Below the pieces are notes generated by a model that worked only from the letters and a program-made list of their open reading frames with translations, was not told the DNA's origin and searched no databases. The translations under genes were made by a program, and so were the position numbers. Shown here piece after piece: positions 47,450 through 59,825 of a stretch of 64,000 nucleotides of DNA (positions are counted from its first letter, which is position 1; every line of letters starts with the position of its first letter). This DNA is from Patiria miniata (Eukaryota > Echinodermata > Asteroidea > Valvatida > Asterinidae), in the NCBI RefSeq assembly GCF_015706575.1, contig NW_024037051.1:18371153-18435152 (forward strand). Reading direction: 5' to 3'.

Positions 47450-50399
47450 CAGGCCCGGATTAAGTGTTTCGTAGGCCCTAGGCACCAGTGTTCCGAAGAA
47501 TGGAGAAGGAAGGGGAAAGGAAGAGGGAATAAGAACAAAGTGGAGAATGTAAATAATAAACACCGCTGCTCAAAACTCCGCGAAGCTAAAATCCGGTTCT
47601 GAATCCCATGTCAAAACATTGTACATTCTGTCATGTCGGCACAAGCTGCCGCGCGAAGTCGCTTCATATACGGGGGTTGACGGCTACAGCTGTGCTTCTA
47701 AAAAATATAAAAATATTTAAAAATTCTTATAAGATTTAAATACACCCCCCCCCCTGCAGTCTGGGATCAGGGAACGGGCCAAGCGCAAAGGTACTGAGCA
47801 TGTACATGCAGTTTTGCGACAATGAAATAAAAACATTATAACTAGATTGAATTTGGTATTTTCGAGCAATTTTAAAAATTAATTTCGAACGATTACAGTA
47901 CAAGCTCTCAATATAACAAATTAATCATTCTTGCATTGCAATTGTCCTCCGATAGAAAAGAACGAAAATAAAACAAAAAGTTATGTGGCGATGGCCAAGT
48001 CTTCAGGAGTCGGACTTATGACCCTAACTCAATGAGCCCCTTACCGACTTCCATATAGAACTCTTCTGGGACTCGGTACCCGGCCCACCACACCTCCTTC
48101 CCTGTCCATCCATGTAACTCGAAAGTCAGGCACCATAAAGGGAGGAAACGAGGTGGCACCCTAAGCCTTGCTGCCGAGTCAGCAAAAGAACCCCGTACCT
48201 ATACGCAGATGCCAACCTGGACTTCGCAGACAGTCCCAACTTGTGAGTCAGCTTACCGACCGACCGAGCTAACTGCTGTTGGTAAATGACGACGGGAAAT
48301 TAATACTCTTAAATAACAGAACCGCGGGCATCGAGAACCACAAAAAATGACACCAAGCGGGTTCGAACCCCTAACCCTGGGTCCGCTGTCAGACAGCTTA
48401 ACAACTATGCTGTTTCAGTAGGTGCTTTTCTCCTTGTGTTTAAAACGTTATCCTTATTTCCACAGTGGGAGAGTTACTTTGTGTTTCATAGCTGCACAAA
48501 AGATGCATCAGCGTCGTGCTATACACATGAATGCTGTTACGTAACTCTTTTCTGCAATCATTCTTATGTACCGAGCAGTTGACTATTCAGAGTTTGCCAT
48601 GGAGAGTCAGTTTTTTTAAATTACCGTCGACAAAACAAGGCCCATTCGAATGAGTGTCATTAAACAACTTTAGTTAAGTGGTTATAAATTTGGGTAAAGC
48701 GTTCTGCCGCCTTACTAAAAACACCATATTGATACAAAGAAAAGAAAAAGGCAAATTTATACTCGAATCATACGCTTACGAAACTACTGACCGGAAAAAG
48801 CTGACAATTTCAAATGTTCCGCACTGCGAATTTGTCGACCATCTCCCACAATACACTATGAGGAAAATGAACTCTCCGTGGCAAACTCTTGGTGGCACAT
48901 GAAACGCCCGAATTGCCCGGCCGTGGACATTCGAAAAGGGAGGGGGGGGGGGGCTGGACACCACATTATACTGGAACGCTCTTTATCAATTATGTATACA
49001 CGCACTTTCATTTAAAAAAAAGGGGGGGGGGGTTAGGGAGTATTTACCCCCCATATTTTGTAAAGACTGCCTTTTTTTCCATTCAAATGCCCTTTTTTTT
49101 CAACGGGCTTACCCCCCCCCCCAATAATTTGTAAAGAGTGCCTTTTTTTTTTACGAAGTGCCCTTTTTTTTTAACAAGTGCCCTTTTCAAAAAAGAATTG
49201 GGGACTTTTTTTTGTGGCATCTGCCGTTTTGGGTGCCTTTTTCAGCATTTCGCACACGTATTGTCCTGGAAAGCACCATTTATTGGCCCTTTGTGTGCAT
49301 AATTGTCGGTTTTGAACAGCGCCCCATCGACAAATGATTTTACGGAGACCAAGTGTCAGGAGAAATAAACCTGTCTACATTTTACAACGGATGTGCAAGT
49401 GCCCTTTTGAAAAAAAATTACCCCCCCCCACAATAAAAATGACCGTGCTACGCCCCTGCATCTCGAGGGGGCACATTTGTGACCTAATGTGGCAAAATGA
49501 GGAATGTCCCCCAAAACCATGTTATGAATATTCAACGCCTGAAGTTGAATAGGCCTACACTAGGAAAATCATGTAATAAGAACCGAAAAATGTCCCCGTC
49601 TAAAAAAAAACCACATAATAAAAATATGTGGCTATCGATTAAGCCTTTTGGGAGTGGAGGTACAAGGACGGATTCAGAACACACTTTTGTTGGGGGGGGG
49701 CTGTACAAATCAAGCCAGGCCAAACTGGTATAGGTCCTAGCTCTAACAGCCTGTTGGCACCAATTCTTGAAGGCGTCATTCGCTTCTCAAAGTGGGGGGT
49801 GGTACATGCATGTGTATCTTGATCAGTACTAATTGTGCGAGTGCGAAGCCTAAATGGCGCGGGTTCGGGGCCCGTTTAAGGGCCCCTGAAAAAAAGTGGA
49901 TTCTAGGCACCCTGTAGTGCGATCTGAGGCAATTTCTGACGACTGCTAAAGTTTTAGCACAAGATCATTTTTTAAACATCTTTTTCGAGTTTGGAGTCAT
50001 TAAATCAGCTGTTCTGAGCTTTAGAATCATAATGTAGGCTACATAATTTTTAATCAGGGACGAATATTGTTGGGGAACGGAATCAGTCCCCCCGTTCCCC
50101 ACCGATCGACGCCCATGGTTGGCACCGTGCTTCAGAACGACATACTTTACACGTACATTAATACGTACGTAGGGCCAATGCATACATGCTGTACAGCGTC
50201 AGTTGGTGAAATCGAAAATTCTGAGAGAGACCCTAAAACTTTTACAAAACTTTTCTCTGCGCGTGTTAGGTGTGTGGGTAGGCCTATGTGTTTTATGGCA
50301 CACTGCGGTATTTTCGTAGGCCCTCCCCCAAGTTTTCGTAAGCCCCCACATTTTTCGTAGGCCCTAGGCACAGTGCCTGGATTGGGTAATCCAGGCCTG
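47450..50399. mobile_element. hAT-type non-autonomous element, 2.95 kb
   Basis: The ends are CAGGCCCGGATTA and the complement of TAATCCAGGCCTG. The 8-bp duplication TCCACCAT is perfect (47442-47449 and 50400-50407). Subterminal GTAGGCCCTAGGCAC also appears inverted near the right end. Inside are an inverted copy of the dispersed tRNA-headed repeat (47737-48620) and G/C- and T-run sequence with TGCCCTTTTTT phrases (48930-49470). No long open frame or transposase motif is visible. Confidence 0.8.
47737..48620 (-). repeat. Inverted dispersed copy of the tRNA-headed repeat
   Basis: It is the reverse complement of about 16440-17380 in copy B, including the tRNA-like head, the body and the CTGCAG plus poly-G tail followed by GTGTATTTAAATCTTATA. 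It is nested inside the hAT element. Confidence 0.75.
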
Positions 50400-50407
50400 T
50401 CCACCAT

Positions 50408-52143
50408 ATTGGGCCAGGTAGGACAATACAACTCGGCTTAGAACCATGAGATATTCCTCTTTTGTGTTTGGCTTTTATTGGTTAATCCGTGAAAGCAGTC
50501 ATTACTTTTGGATTGACCTCCAATAATCCGTGTTGGCAACCTAGAGTGGATGTGTTCTAGGCAATTGTGGCTGCATTGCGTAGACTTTAGGCTGCACTGC
50601 AACCAATGCCGGACAACATATAAAATAATACAGAAATGAATCACATTGACAAAAGTAAGAAAGACTGCTCTGTTTGCAACATAGTTTGTGAACTACTGAC
50701 ACAAAAATCCTTTCTAAAAAGGGATACTGAGTGCCACTGAGACATTTGTTGTTTCTGGTACAAATTTAAATATCTGACAGAATCGATTCATACATTCATA
50801 CATCTGTGACCCATGGGAGATCAGTTCTGATAAAAGGACTGAATGGGCCACCCAGTATAAAGAAGGAATCAATCAATAAATAAATAAATAAATGCATTTA
50901 GCATACAACCAAATTTCATAGAAATAGCAGAAAAAAAAATCTTTCGACATTTTCAACAGATAGTCGCAGATTTATTTATATATAATTTGTAATGATTTCC
51001 ACAATGTTCAAGAAATTAAATATTTAAAACATCTAAAAGAAGATATATTGTCAAACATGTATTAGGTGGAAATAGGCGGAATTCGTTCAATACAGTTCAG
51101 GAAATTGTAATCAATTCGAAGTCCTGACGTATACAGGTCGATCATAAACCACGGTGATGTCAAATTCCGTTAAGCACGTTAATCTGTATTAATGAGAAGA
51201 ACAAGAGAATATAATCTGATTCAAACAATTAAACAAGGAACAGTTCTGATAAAGAGATAAAAAGAACTATATATTTCAATTGCTGAACAATTCGATGAAC
51301 GTAATGCTTTTTGTGTGTGTGTTATATCGGTCAAACAGTGCATGTAAATGATTTATTCATCTATAGCATACTGGGTTTCGTGTTTTTGATAAAGGGTACA
51401 CTCCGAGTGACACAGTGCTATGGGATTAACATATCGTAGGCATTGGGGTTATTTGCAGTATGGAGTCCAAACTTTTGTAAGCCGATACCTAAATTACATG
51501 TTCTCGTTAATTATTAATCTTATCATTCTTATTAGTTTCTCCTTAAGCGTAGAATATCTTTACACGCTGTTACATGTATACTGTTATCAGTTACTTTGAT
51601 TCCTGAACATGATACATTATAAGGAAGCGATATTGAAAGCCATACTTGTTAATTTTGAAATAATAACTAGTAATTCCAAGTGAAACTTCTGCATTTGTTA
51701 CAGGTTACTACATCAGATTAACATTGTTCGTTGTTCAGCCTTATGAAAACAATATTCATATCTATATACGCATTAAAATCAACATATATGATTATGCATA
51801 AATGTACAGCCAATCGCTTAACTTGGTTTTGAAACTGAAAGATAATGAGAATATGTTAAGCCTGAGGCACTCATGCATATTCATACCACAGTATAAATGT
51901 TTACAATACCAAACGGTCCACAAAGAGCAAACTCAAAAGATGTCAACATTGATATACATAGCTGTTGATAGTTTTGAACATTACAATTGCAATTTTTAAA
52001 ATAAGACATATTTATTCAAACAATATAATTAGTACCTAATTTCAGTTCCATAATGATTATTGCACTTATGATGTTAACTATTGTGCTTAAAAAAATCAGC
52101 CCCGTCCTTAATAAAAATGCATCACCACGTTACCTCTAGTTTA
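50408..52143. other. AT-rich sequence, no gene seen
   Basis: Contains a short AATA microsatellite (50872-50894). No other structure recognised. Confidence 0.45.
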
Positions 52144-52510
52144 GCCCCCCCCCCCCCCCTCCCCCAAAAAAACTCGGTCTGTGGTCAGACCAAAGTTCCG
52201 GAATTGATTTTTTTTTTCTTACTTCTTTTTTTCAAGCTTGGATTGTACAGACAAGGTGGGGTACTATTTTTGCATTTTTTGGTGTCCTCATGTACATTAG
52301 TGTCCTCCATAATTTGCCTCGGTTCCCTCGATCATTTGCCTCGGTGCAATTCCCCATTCCTTAATGCTCCTTGGTACAATAGTTTGAGGAGGTGCGGCAA
52401 TAGAGGCTTCTGTTGGAGCTACCGTGGAAAATTTTAGGGAAAAAAGGATTGACGCGCATGATTAAAATCGACGCGCGCGCTGACCCGAGACCGACTTTCT
52501 TTTTTTTGCC
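52144..52510. mobile_element. Harbinger-like MITE, TTA-flanked
   Basis: Its internal sequence matches the element at 24235-24609 (GCTTGGATTGTACAGACAAG and the gacgcgcgcgctgac end). It is flanked by TTA. The left end has been overwritten by a C run. Confidence 0.7.
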
Positions 52511-52600
52511 TTACTTTGAAAAACAAAGGATTGTTTTACCAGGACATAAATATGGAATGTAAGCGTAACCACAACCACTTAACAAAATACAATCACACTT

Positions 52601-53262
52601 CGTCACCGTTTTCACGAAGAGCCACATATGTCAAAAATTACCCTATTTTCGATTTTGATTTTTTTTCAATATTTCGCATTAAAACAATGTACTTAACCAT
52701 TTTGACATGTTTATGTAAGCAAAACATCATTAATTTCTAAGTTACATTAATGTTGCAAGGAGCAGAAATCTCGATAAATGCATTTTGCGTTTTCACGAAG
52801 AGCCACATACAGTTTAGCCCTTTGAACGCGTACAAAACCCATTGCACGGAAATACGTAAAAGTAGGTCAAATGAGATTTGCGTTTTCAGGAAGAGCCACA
52901 TAATTATCTTTGTTACATTTTCAGCTGCGCGCGCGTACTCATGCGCGCCTATGGAAATACACGTTAAACAGAAAGGGCCAATATGTCTGAAACCTGAATT
53001 TGCGTTTCACGAAGAGTCACATATCTTTACTTATTAATTTTCACTAATTAACTGCTGTATTAAGTCTTATTACCGGGTTCATGTAAAACTTCAGCTCTCG
53101 TAGAATCGTGTGATGGTTTCCTTGCTGCACAAAGTTGTTGCAAAGTAGTATTTCTTGCAGGTTTAAAATATGAGAAACTTCTTTTGCGATTATCTCGAAA
53201 ACAGTTTTCTTCAAAATCAACATAATATATATAGTATGTGGCTGTTCGTGAAAACGGTGACG
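52601..53262. mobile_element. Inverted-repeat element with internal copies of its own end
   Basis: The ends are CGTCACCGTTTTCACGAAGA(GCCACATA) and its complement, flanked by ACTT on both sides. Inside, the phrase TTCACGAAGAGCCACATA recurs directly near 52792, 52885 (variant) and 53005 (variant) with 90-180 bp of different AT-rich sequence between. No coding frame. Confidence 0.65.
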
Positions 53263-53483
53263 ACTTAATTTGTGAAATAAGCTCAAATTACAGGCAATAC
53301 GAACGAGCAAAGAGAATGTATCAAGAAAGGCGAACTAAATGCGTAATAATAAAACTGGCAATATCTGACCGGAATGTACATTAACAAATTTCGACGACAA
53401 AAAATAAATCCCTAATTACCAGGAGGCGCCCTTTCCAACATCTCCACCACCCCCTTGTTTTCTAAACTGCCAGTTTAATTTTC

Positions 53484-53615
53484 CCGCTTCGGATACTTGG
53501 GTGTCGTTGTCAGGGGGATTGTAGAATGCCACTACGATGACCTTTCCCTCCTTGGTGATCGCTTTGCCTATGCCGAACTCCTCGGTGTCTTTCCAGACTA
53601 GCTAGGTGAAGTGAC
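53484..53615 (-). pseudogene. Orphan CAP3-type last-exon remnant
   Basis: Minus-strand sequence reads HFT, stop, [20 protein letters not shown] and continues to FYNPPD before losing the GNVMGQ segment. It resembles the CAP3 last exon at 28745-28600 but carries TAG in place of the Gln of GHFTQ, an internal deletion of about 20 bases, and loss of the stop. The acceptor would be CAAG/G. No other exon of a CAP unit lies beside it. It is older and more diverged than copies A to C. Confidence 0.7.
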
Positions 53616-53639
53616 CTTGAAAAAGACCAAAGAATCCAT

Positions 53640-55430
53640 AAGTTGGATATTCTTACATTAAAGGGCCATGCAATGTAATGTTTTCATGCTATCCTTGAAA
53701 ATAGAACTGGGTCACGGCAATACCGATACCGTGGCCAGCCCGATCCCGATCCTTCTTGTCGTAGAACCTATGCTCCTGTTACATTGTTTAAACGGCTCAT
53801 ACAAACCATTATATTGTTCAGCTAAAAAAACGAGCTACAAAAGAACAACCTTGTTGTTGCAATCAGGACGCAAAGCCATCATCGTGCCTCACCCCTTAAA
53901 GCCCTTCTATAGACACACCCACACACAGGTTTGTTATGCTGTAAATTAAGGATTTTCTATTGTTCCTCTTCATCGATCTTTTTTAAACTCTTTCTTTTTG
54001 TTTGCAACAGCTCTCACTGGTTTTGTACATGTTTTCTAATTTAGGTCGTCCTCGATTTGACTCCTGTCCTCAATTACTCGATGATGCTTGACATGTGTGT
54101 CCTCGATGTACGCCATAGACAAATCCACCTATATAGTTGTAGGCACATACACTCGTGTATACGAGGTATTTGAGGGGATCGAAAACGTTATGAGAACAGC
54201 AGAAAGTCCGCATTACTCGGTCCTAATTTGCCTAACAATACAAAAACTTCCCACATCCACTATCCACACCCACACACATAGTCTCACCTTACATACATAC
54301 CGTAGACATTCCTTTGTATTTGTGTTGTTAAAAAAAACGGAGAAAAACTCATTTTGCTCTCACTGTGAACATTCTTTCAGCCCAATGTGTAATGTTTTAC
54401 TTGGGTGTTCCTCTTCATTTTGCGACGGATAAACTTACCCCACGCCTCTTAACCTCTTTTCCCGGAGAGGGGGGAACCCAGTGTGGACATGGGCAAGTCC
54501 ACAAAGCGTTCAAGCTTCCTGCATCCTGTGTACCTCTTTTGTTCACTAGGTCCACAAAAAGTTCGGAAGGTTAGAGCACATGCACTGACTTGTTCCGTAG
54601 TTGTCCCATGGTAGAATGGGAACCAATGATGATGTAGGGACGGCAGAAAGTCTCCATAACTCGATAGGTTCAAATTTGCCTAACAATACAAAACGTCCCA
54701 ATAACGCTTTGTCGGCACGCCAACCAATTGGTTCTGTACACGTTTTCTGATCGAGTTCTTTTTCGATTTGACTTTCGGTCCTCAATTTCTCAATGATGCT
54801 TCACACGTGTGCCCTCGATTTACACCATAAACATGCACTCACATGTACATGTGTTATCCTATATGAGCACCTTCTATTGTTTCCTTCATTTGTTCCTTTT
54901 GTTTGCACTCAAAACATGTTCTCAACATCTCCCATAAGGTTTGTAAATGAAAACCCCAGAGGATTTGTCTAAGGTCCTCGGGGTTATTGTTATCGCAAAT
55001 CCCACATTGTCCCGATTCCTCAGTGGTTAATGGTAAAAAGATCACATCTTTACATATATTATGGGTGGTTATATGGGGTACCATTGTTTCAACCTTTATT
55101 CCCAAACTGTACTTTTCCTTAATTGTTTCTAGTGAAATTGCAAATTTTCTATAGTGTTTTGCTTGGCAGGTAGGACCTACAGAGATCTCTGACCAAGTTA
55201 TGAGGTCCCATTGTGCATTTTGTTGCACAAATGTGTTCCCGGTAGGCGGTACATATATATCAACACATACTTTTGTGTATGGCTCTGGACATCAGTGATG
55301 TAGCAATGTTTAATTCTGAAGACGGCGACACAACAAGAACTTTATTTTTCCCCACTGCTATAGCCTAATTGATCCTTTGTACTGTAGAAAAAAAATAGGT
55401 CAGCCATTTGCTTTGATTTCTACGTACACC
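53640..55430. repeat. Diverged tandem duplication, possible retroelement remains
   Basis: Blocks at about 54010-54260 and 54640-54840 share phrases in the same order (TCGATTTGACT, TCCTCAATT, GATGCTT, TTTGCCTAACAATACAAAA). Between and after them is AT-rich sequence. A minus frame at 55228-54854 is listed separately. Confidence 0.5.
54854..55228 (-). pseudogene. Open frame with possible LINE-like C-terminal zinc motif
   Basis: A 124-codon frame carries CGICDNNNPEDLRQIL and later CFECKQ. The CxxC followed by acidic residues and a hydrophobic stretch recalls the C-terminal CCHC region of CR1/L2-type reverse transcriptases, but the expected H-x-L-x-x-C is not clean. No reverse transcriptase motif is adjacent. 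Function is unassigned. Confidence 0.25.
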
Positions 55431-55973
55431 CTTAAAAATCTCGAGATAGATCCGACCCGGATTCAGGTCAGATTCGATCGATCAAATTGTCAAAATAAAA
55501 CTTCTATTGTTTCCGAACCATCTGTCCCGAAAAAAACGTCATTTTGACCCCCAAAAGATTTCATATTTACTCCAAGATTTGTCATTTTGATCCAGAAAAG
55601 TGTCAGGTCAAATCAGATCAAGATTCAGACTCGAATTTGACCCGTGACTGTTATGAGAGTAATAGCTTTGTAATCTTCACGGTAACTATGCGAATGAGGT
55701 TTCTGTTTTGGCAAGTGCTTCCTCGATTTGGTTCCAGTATCGCGATTCCATACAACTATACGGATCTGATAAATCCATGGAGCGAGCTATAGTTTCTCGC
55801 GCAATACTGACCGAAATATCTAAACACCGATCTTTGGTATTTCCTCTGATCACAACTACATCCATCAACGACCTAAGCTATGCTGAACCACAACACCCCA
55901 TAGAAGAATCCTGAATCCCCACCGTCAGCTACTTACCCTATCCCCCGACCTTTTAGAAGTGTCACCTTGTCCA

Positions 55974-58916
55974 CTACCCGCTTTGTGGAGGGAAGATATT
56001 CTCCTGGAACGCTTGCATCTTGTTCCCGGCCGGTTGGTAATTGGCCACAACGTAAACCTTGCCGCTTTTGGCCACCGCTTTGCCGATACCAATTTCCTTG
56101 GAGTCTTTCCAGACAACTTGAGAGAAATGACCTGAAACGTTATGTTTAAAAAAAGTCAGTGTAGTCTTCATGATGGTCTTACTGCACGGCGGGATAAAAT
56201 GGGATACATATGTTACTGTGCGGAGCCGAAGTTTCGAAAATCTCGACAAATACCTCGCCTGCAACACTTCCCTCTATTTTTGAAAACTGTTTTGAAACCA
56301 CCGTCAGTGTTTACTTTCTTCCAAACGATACTATTCCAGACGGAGTAATTTCACAGCGGTATTTGAAAACCAGTCCTTCTTCACTTTGAGTAAGGTTACT
56401 GTCATTTAATCGGTCGGTACATTCAAGGTTTTATGTCAATACATGTACAGGGTGAGTCGGAATGATCTGGACCAAAGCTCACATTTTTTGTGTGGCAAAT
56501 AAGAGTATATTGAGAAAAAACTTTGTATTCATATGAATGGTTATTACCTTGTATTCCACAGGAATTTTGAATTTTTCAAATTAGTGGCTGTGGTGAAGCG
56601 TTATGCCATTTTCATTGAAGTGGCTCATTTTCCAGTCTGCACACGAATTGGTTTTGCCTTTTTAAAATATATTAATAATCATTTGGGAGGCTAATCATCC
56701 TTACTCGCAGCTGGTATGCTGAATTGCGAAGGACGCGGCTACAACGTGGTCGGGCCGCTGGCTGCCGGCCACATCGACCCATTATGACCATGGAACACAG
56801 CCTGAGATCGAAAGTGTTTGATTTTTCCGGAGGGAGGAAAACCGGAGGGCCCGGAGAAAAACCCTCGTGGCACAGGAGAGAACCAACGCACAACTCTATT
56901 CACATGCGATCCGCGGCCAGGATTCGAACCGTGGTCACCTTGGTGAGAGGCGAGCGCTTTACGCACAAGCCACCCATGCCACCCAAAATTTGTCAATAAC
57001 TTCAAGTGAGTCAGTCACCATGACTAGGTTTTTATTTGTTATTTACACTGCGTCATCATACGCGATTTCAATACATTTTTGTTTTACCATGGAACCGTGG
57101 TCAGAGTGGGGTTTTTTGCGTATGTTCTTTGCTGGCGCTTTTCTTAACAATGGTACAGTGGACAGGGGTCTTCCCGATGTTCCCCAATACCTATGTTCCC
57201 CAATACCGATGTCCCAAGAAATCCTTAGGATTAGGGTCAGGGTTAGGGTTAGGGTTATAGGGTAAGAATTCGGGGAACATCGGTATTAGGGAACATAGGT
57301 ATTGGGGAACATAGGTACGCACCCTAATGGATTTACATGACACTTTCACCAAATATGTGCAAAATACCAGCCTGTACCATATCTCATTCGCACTTGTTTT
57401 GAAAATTGCTACATATTTTTTGACATTTTCTTTGATTTGGGTCCGGATCAATCTGACTCGCCCTGTGTATAAAGTACTGTCGAGTGCTTACCTGTACCCA
57501 ACTGAAACCCGGTATCGCCAAAGTTGTAATTTTTGATTTCGGAATACCATTGGTCAGTCGCCTGCTGGCCTGGCCAATCAAAAAGGAGAAACCAGAAAAA
57601 TCATATATCGAGAAACATTGTAGCCTAAGGGATTCCCTATACAGTGGGACACCTTTATATCAAGGTCCTTGGGACTTTACAAATTACAAATTACCTTGTT
57701 ATAACAAATAATTATCAGTAATGGAAAACAACGAAAAACAAAGGCTTGGGACCTAACATTGTTCTTGTTATAAGCAGGATGTTGTATTAACAGTGCTAGC
57801 TCTTCTTATCAGGGTTAGACTGAGAGTATAATATATTGATGTTCTAAGGTCAAAAAAAAGTCTCCGGTTTCTGGTATGGAGCTTGCCCAAAAAGTCGTGC
57901 GGCGACGCGGCTTTTTTTTTTTTAGCTGTTTTTTTTTGCTTCAAATGTCGGCTGAGGACTGCAATTGGTGCCCGACTAAACTTAGTGAAAACATATGGGA
58001 GTCCAGAGAGGCCACATAAAGCGTATTCTCGATCACAACCCCATCTAAAAACACGTTAATATTGTACAGCAGCAGGATTCCAGCCAAACCAGTGAGTTTG
58101 GCAGTTTTGAGACATCATCTTTTATTGAAAAAAAAAGAACTTTTTTAGTTTGCCGACGCGCATGGCTACGGCGACGCGCGCGCATACCAGAAACCGGAGA
58201 CTTATTTTTTTGGCCTAATGCAGGGTCATTGAAAGTACAAGATGATTAGGTCATGTCCTTTAAAGCTGGTCCCCGAGTACACATATTCCTTGCAGTTGAT
58301 TCTGAGAGGATATTCACTGAGGTATATTCATGCATCTGATGTATACAGTGGGTTTAGCCTATTACGGGGTATCCTACACAATAGCACTGCTCGGATTTCT
58401 GCATCCGTCAACCAGGCTGCCTCAAGTCACAGTGAGTCAGTGGGTAAGTCAGTCTTCAGTCATTCAGTCACTTAGTCAGATATGGATACACAGAGGACTG
58501 TGAAACTGGCCCTGTGTGACCAGCAAAAACTGAATGGTGTCAACGACAGGTGCTTTTCACCATGCTTAATAACGGGGACATTGGTTATCCCCCTCTTACA
58601 TTTGCATAGACCCATTGATGAAAGAAAGTGCATTGCAAAGATTCAAGTACTAACATTCAATTACAAAAATATTAGGGTCGAGCAAATTTCTAGCCCCAAA
58701 GTGAACACGTCTCACAAGTCAGCACGAATTATATTTTACAAACTGTTACCTGTAATCTCTGTTGCGCTGAAACGCCAGACCATATTCTCTCCAAACTCCT
58801 TGTTGTTGCTGTGCTTGAACGTATCTGTGCTGGCCAGGTGCTCGGCCCATGATTGCGCAAGATTGCAGAGGTAACTGCTCAACTTCAGTGCTCCAACGTC
58901 ATGTTTTGCTCGGTAT
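55974..58916 (-). CDS. Single-CAP (GAPR-1-like) gene, 3' three exons; first exon not found
   Basis: The exons are 58916-58750 (YRAKHDVGALKL, FKHS, FGENMVW), 57569-57492 ([16 protein letters not shown]) and 56131-55974 ([24 protein letters not shown], ending NIFPPQSG-stop). Acceptors and donors are canonical and the phases match those of CAP1 exactly. The core exon begins with one base completing a split codon, so an upstream exon like that at 41797-41717 is required; I found none between 58917 and 64000. All four cavity residues are retained. CAP1 of the neighbouring gene is its closest relative here. The introns carry a Harbinger-like MITE and a mariner-type element. Confidence 0.75.
56720..56990 (-). 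repeat. tRNA-derived SINE
   Basis: The minus strand has an A-box-like stretch (GGTGGCTTGTGCGTAAAGCG) and a B box GGTTCGAATCC, followed by a body rich in TTTTCTCCGGGCCCTCCGG. No anticodon arm is convincing, so it is tRNA-derived and not a tRNA gene. Confidence 0.55.
57176..57318. repeat. Hairpin of GGGGAACATAGGTATT repeats with TTAGGG-like loop
   Basis: The left arm has two copies and the right arm three copies, inverted, of a 16-bp unit (TGTTCCCCAATACCTA on the left). The loop (57231-57262) reads TTAGGG-like hexamers. Confidence 0.65.
57848..58215. mobile_element. Harbinger-like MITE in the intron of the single-CAP gene
   Basis: The ends are GGTC plus A run and T run plus GGCC, with inner inverted repeat GTCTCCGGTTTCTGGTATG. 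TAA flanks both sides. It shares the long T runs and GACGCGCGCGC end with the 24235 element but has a different inner repeat, so it is a sister subfamily. Confidence 0.75.
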
Positions 58917-59197
58917 CTGTGAACCAGAGTCACCATGATTAATACATGTACAGTATATGTAAACTTAATAGTGAAGAAAAATAATGTAATCAAGCAATCT
59001 TGATTCAGGTGGTACGGCAAAAAACAAACAGTGTTTTGGACGTCACCTTAACTTAAACCAATCAAGGCATCACATCTATCACTGATGCCCCCTTCATCAA
59101 TGGAGAACGCAATTTAGCATAGGTATCGTTCAGAGAATCCGCCGCGAGGAAGTTGCTTTGTACAATAGCGCAAGCGTGCACAATATGATGTCTTCAC

Positions 59198-59710
59198 AGC
59201 CTCGTCCCCTGTGTGTCGAGCAGTACGTGCCCAACACTACCTGCTCTCTCACCCTGGCATTGGATCATTTGCATGTGCAAAAATGTTTGAACACGTATGC
59301 AAATGAGGAATAGCCTGGTGCCTTCCAGTGCGTTACATTATCTTTTGTTTTTGTATGCGGTGTCTGGGTAAAAACAGAATCAATTCGTCGCGCCGTGATG
59401 AAACACGATTGTTTTCGAAGTTACAATGTTACAATCTTATCCCGGCTATATGTATCACATTTCATATTTATATGAGCAAATTGGAAAGGAAAGGAGTATT
59501 TGTGAGCAGTCGTGGACGTTATAACAACAATGATTGTGAAAACAAGTAATGCACGTTGGAAATAACAACACCAAGTACACGATATAAATCCATTACTAGT
59601 CAATTGCAGCATCGAAGCAGGATACAGGAAGAAAGCTTCCTATCAAGGGCTTACTATACATTGTATATAATGGCAACGAGGTTGGAAATAAAGTAAGCAC
59701 TGGGGACGAG
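59198..59710. repeat. Ancient copy of CAP3 intron sequence
   Basis: Phrases from the intron between CAP3 last and middle exons recur in order: CTACCTGCTCTCTC, CACGTATGCAA, TATGCGGTGTCT, TTCGTCGCG and GAAGCAGGATACAGGAAGAAA. It is much more diverged than the units at 1-32 kb. No CAP exon accompanies it. Confidence 0.6.
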
Positions 59711-59825
59711 GTTGGTGTCTTCATTGAAGGTTACAGACCAGTAAATAAACTTCCATAGGCCCCAATGGTAAATGTTCCCACTTCAGAAATTCGGGAAAAA
59801 CATCACAACTTTCCAAAGTGTCTCC

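Larger units (their letters stand above)
56448..57467. mobile_element. Mariner-type non-autonomous element with nested repeats
   Basis: The left end CAGGGTGAGTCGGAATGATC is matched by the complement of the right end (CAGGGCGAGTCAGATTGATC). TA precedes the left end; TA lies 2 bp beyond the right end. It sits in the intron between exons 57569-57492 and 56131-55974. Inside are a tRNA-derived SINE and a hairpin with telomere-like repeats. No transposase is seen. Confidence 0.6.

Noticed and set aside
47147..47602. 151-codon plus-strand frame
   Set aside because: It crosses the target duplication and left end of the hAT element, shows no family motif, and has an equally open opposite strand.
52601..53262. 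CRISPR-like regularly spaced repeats
   Set aside because: Spacing is irregular, copies are imperfect, one terminal copy is inverted, and the block has transposon-like ends with a target duplication in a eukaryotic genome.
57231..57262. Telomere or chromosome end
   Set aside because: Only a few imperfect TTAGGG units lie inside an intron-resident hairpin, with genic sequence on both sides.
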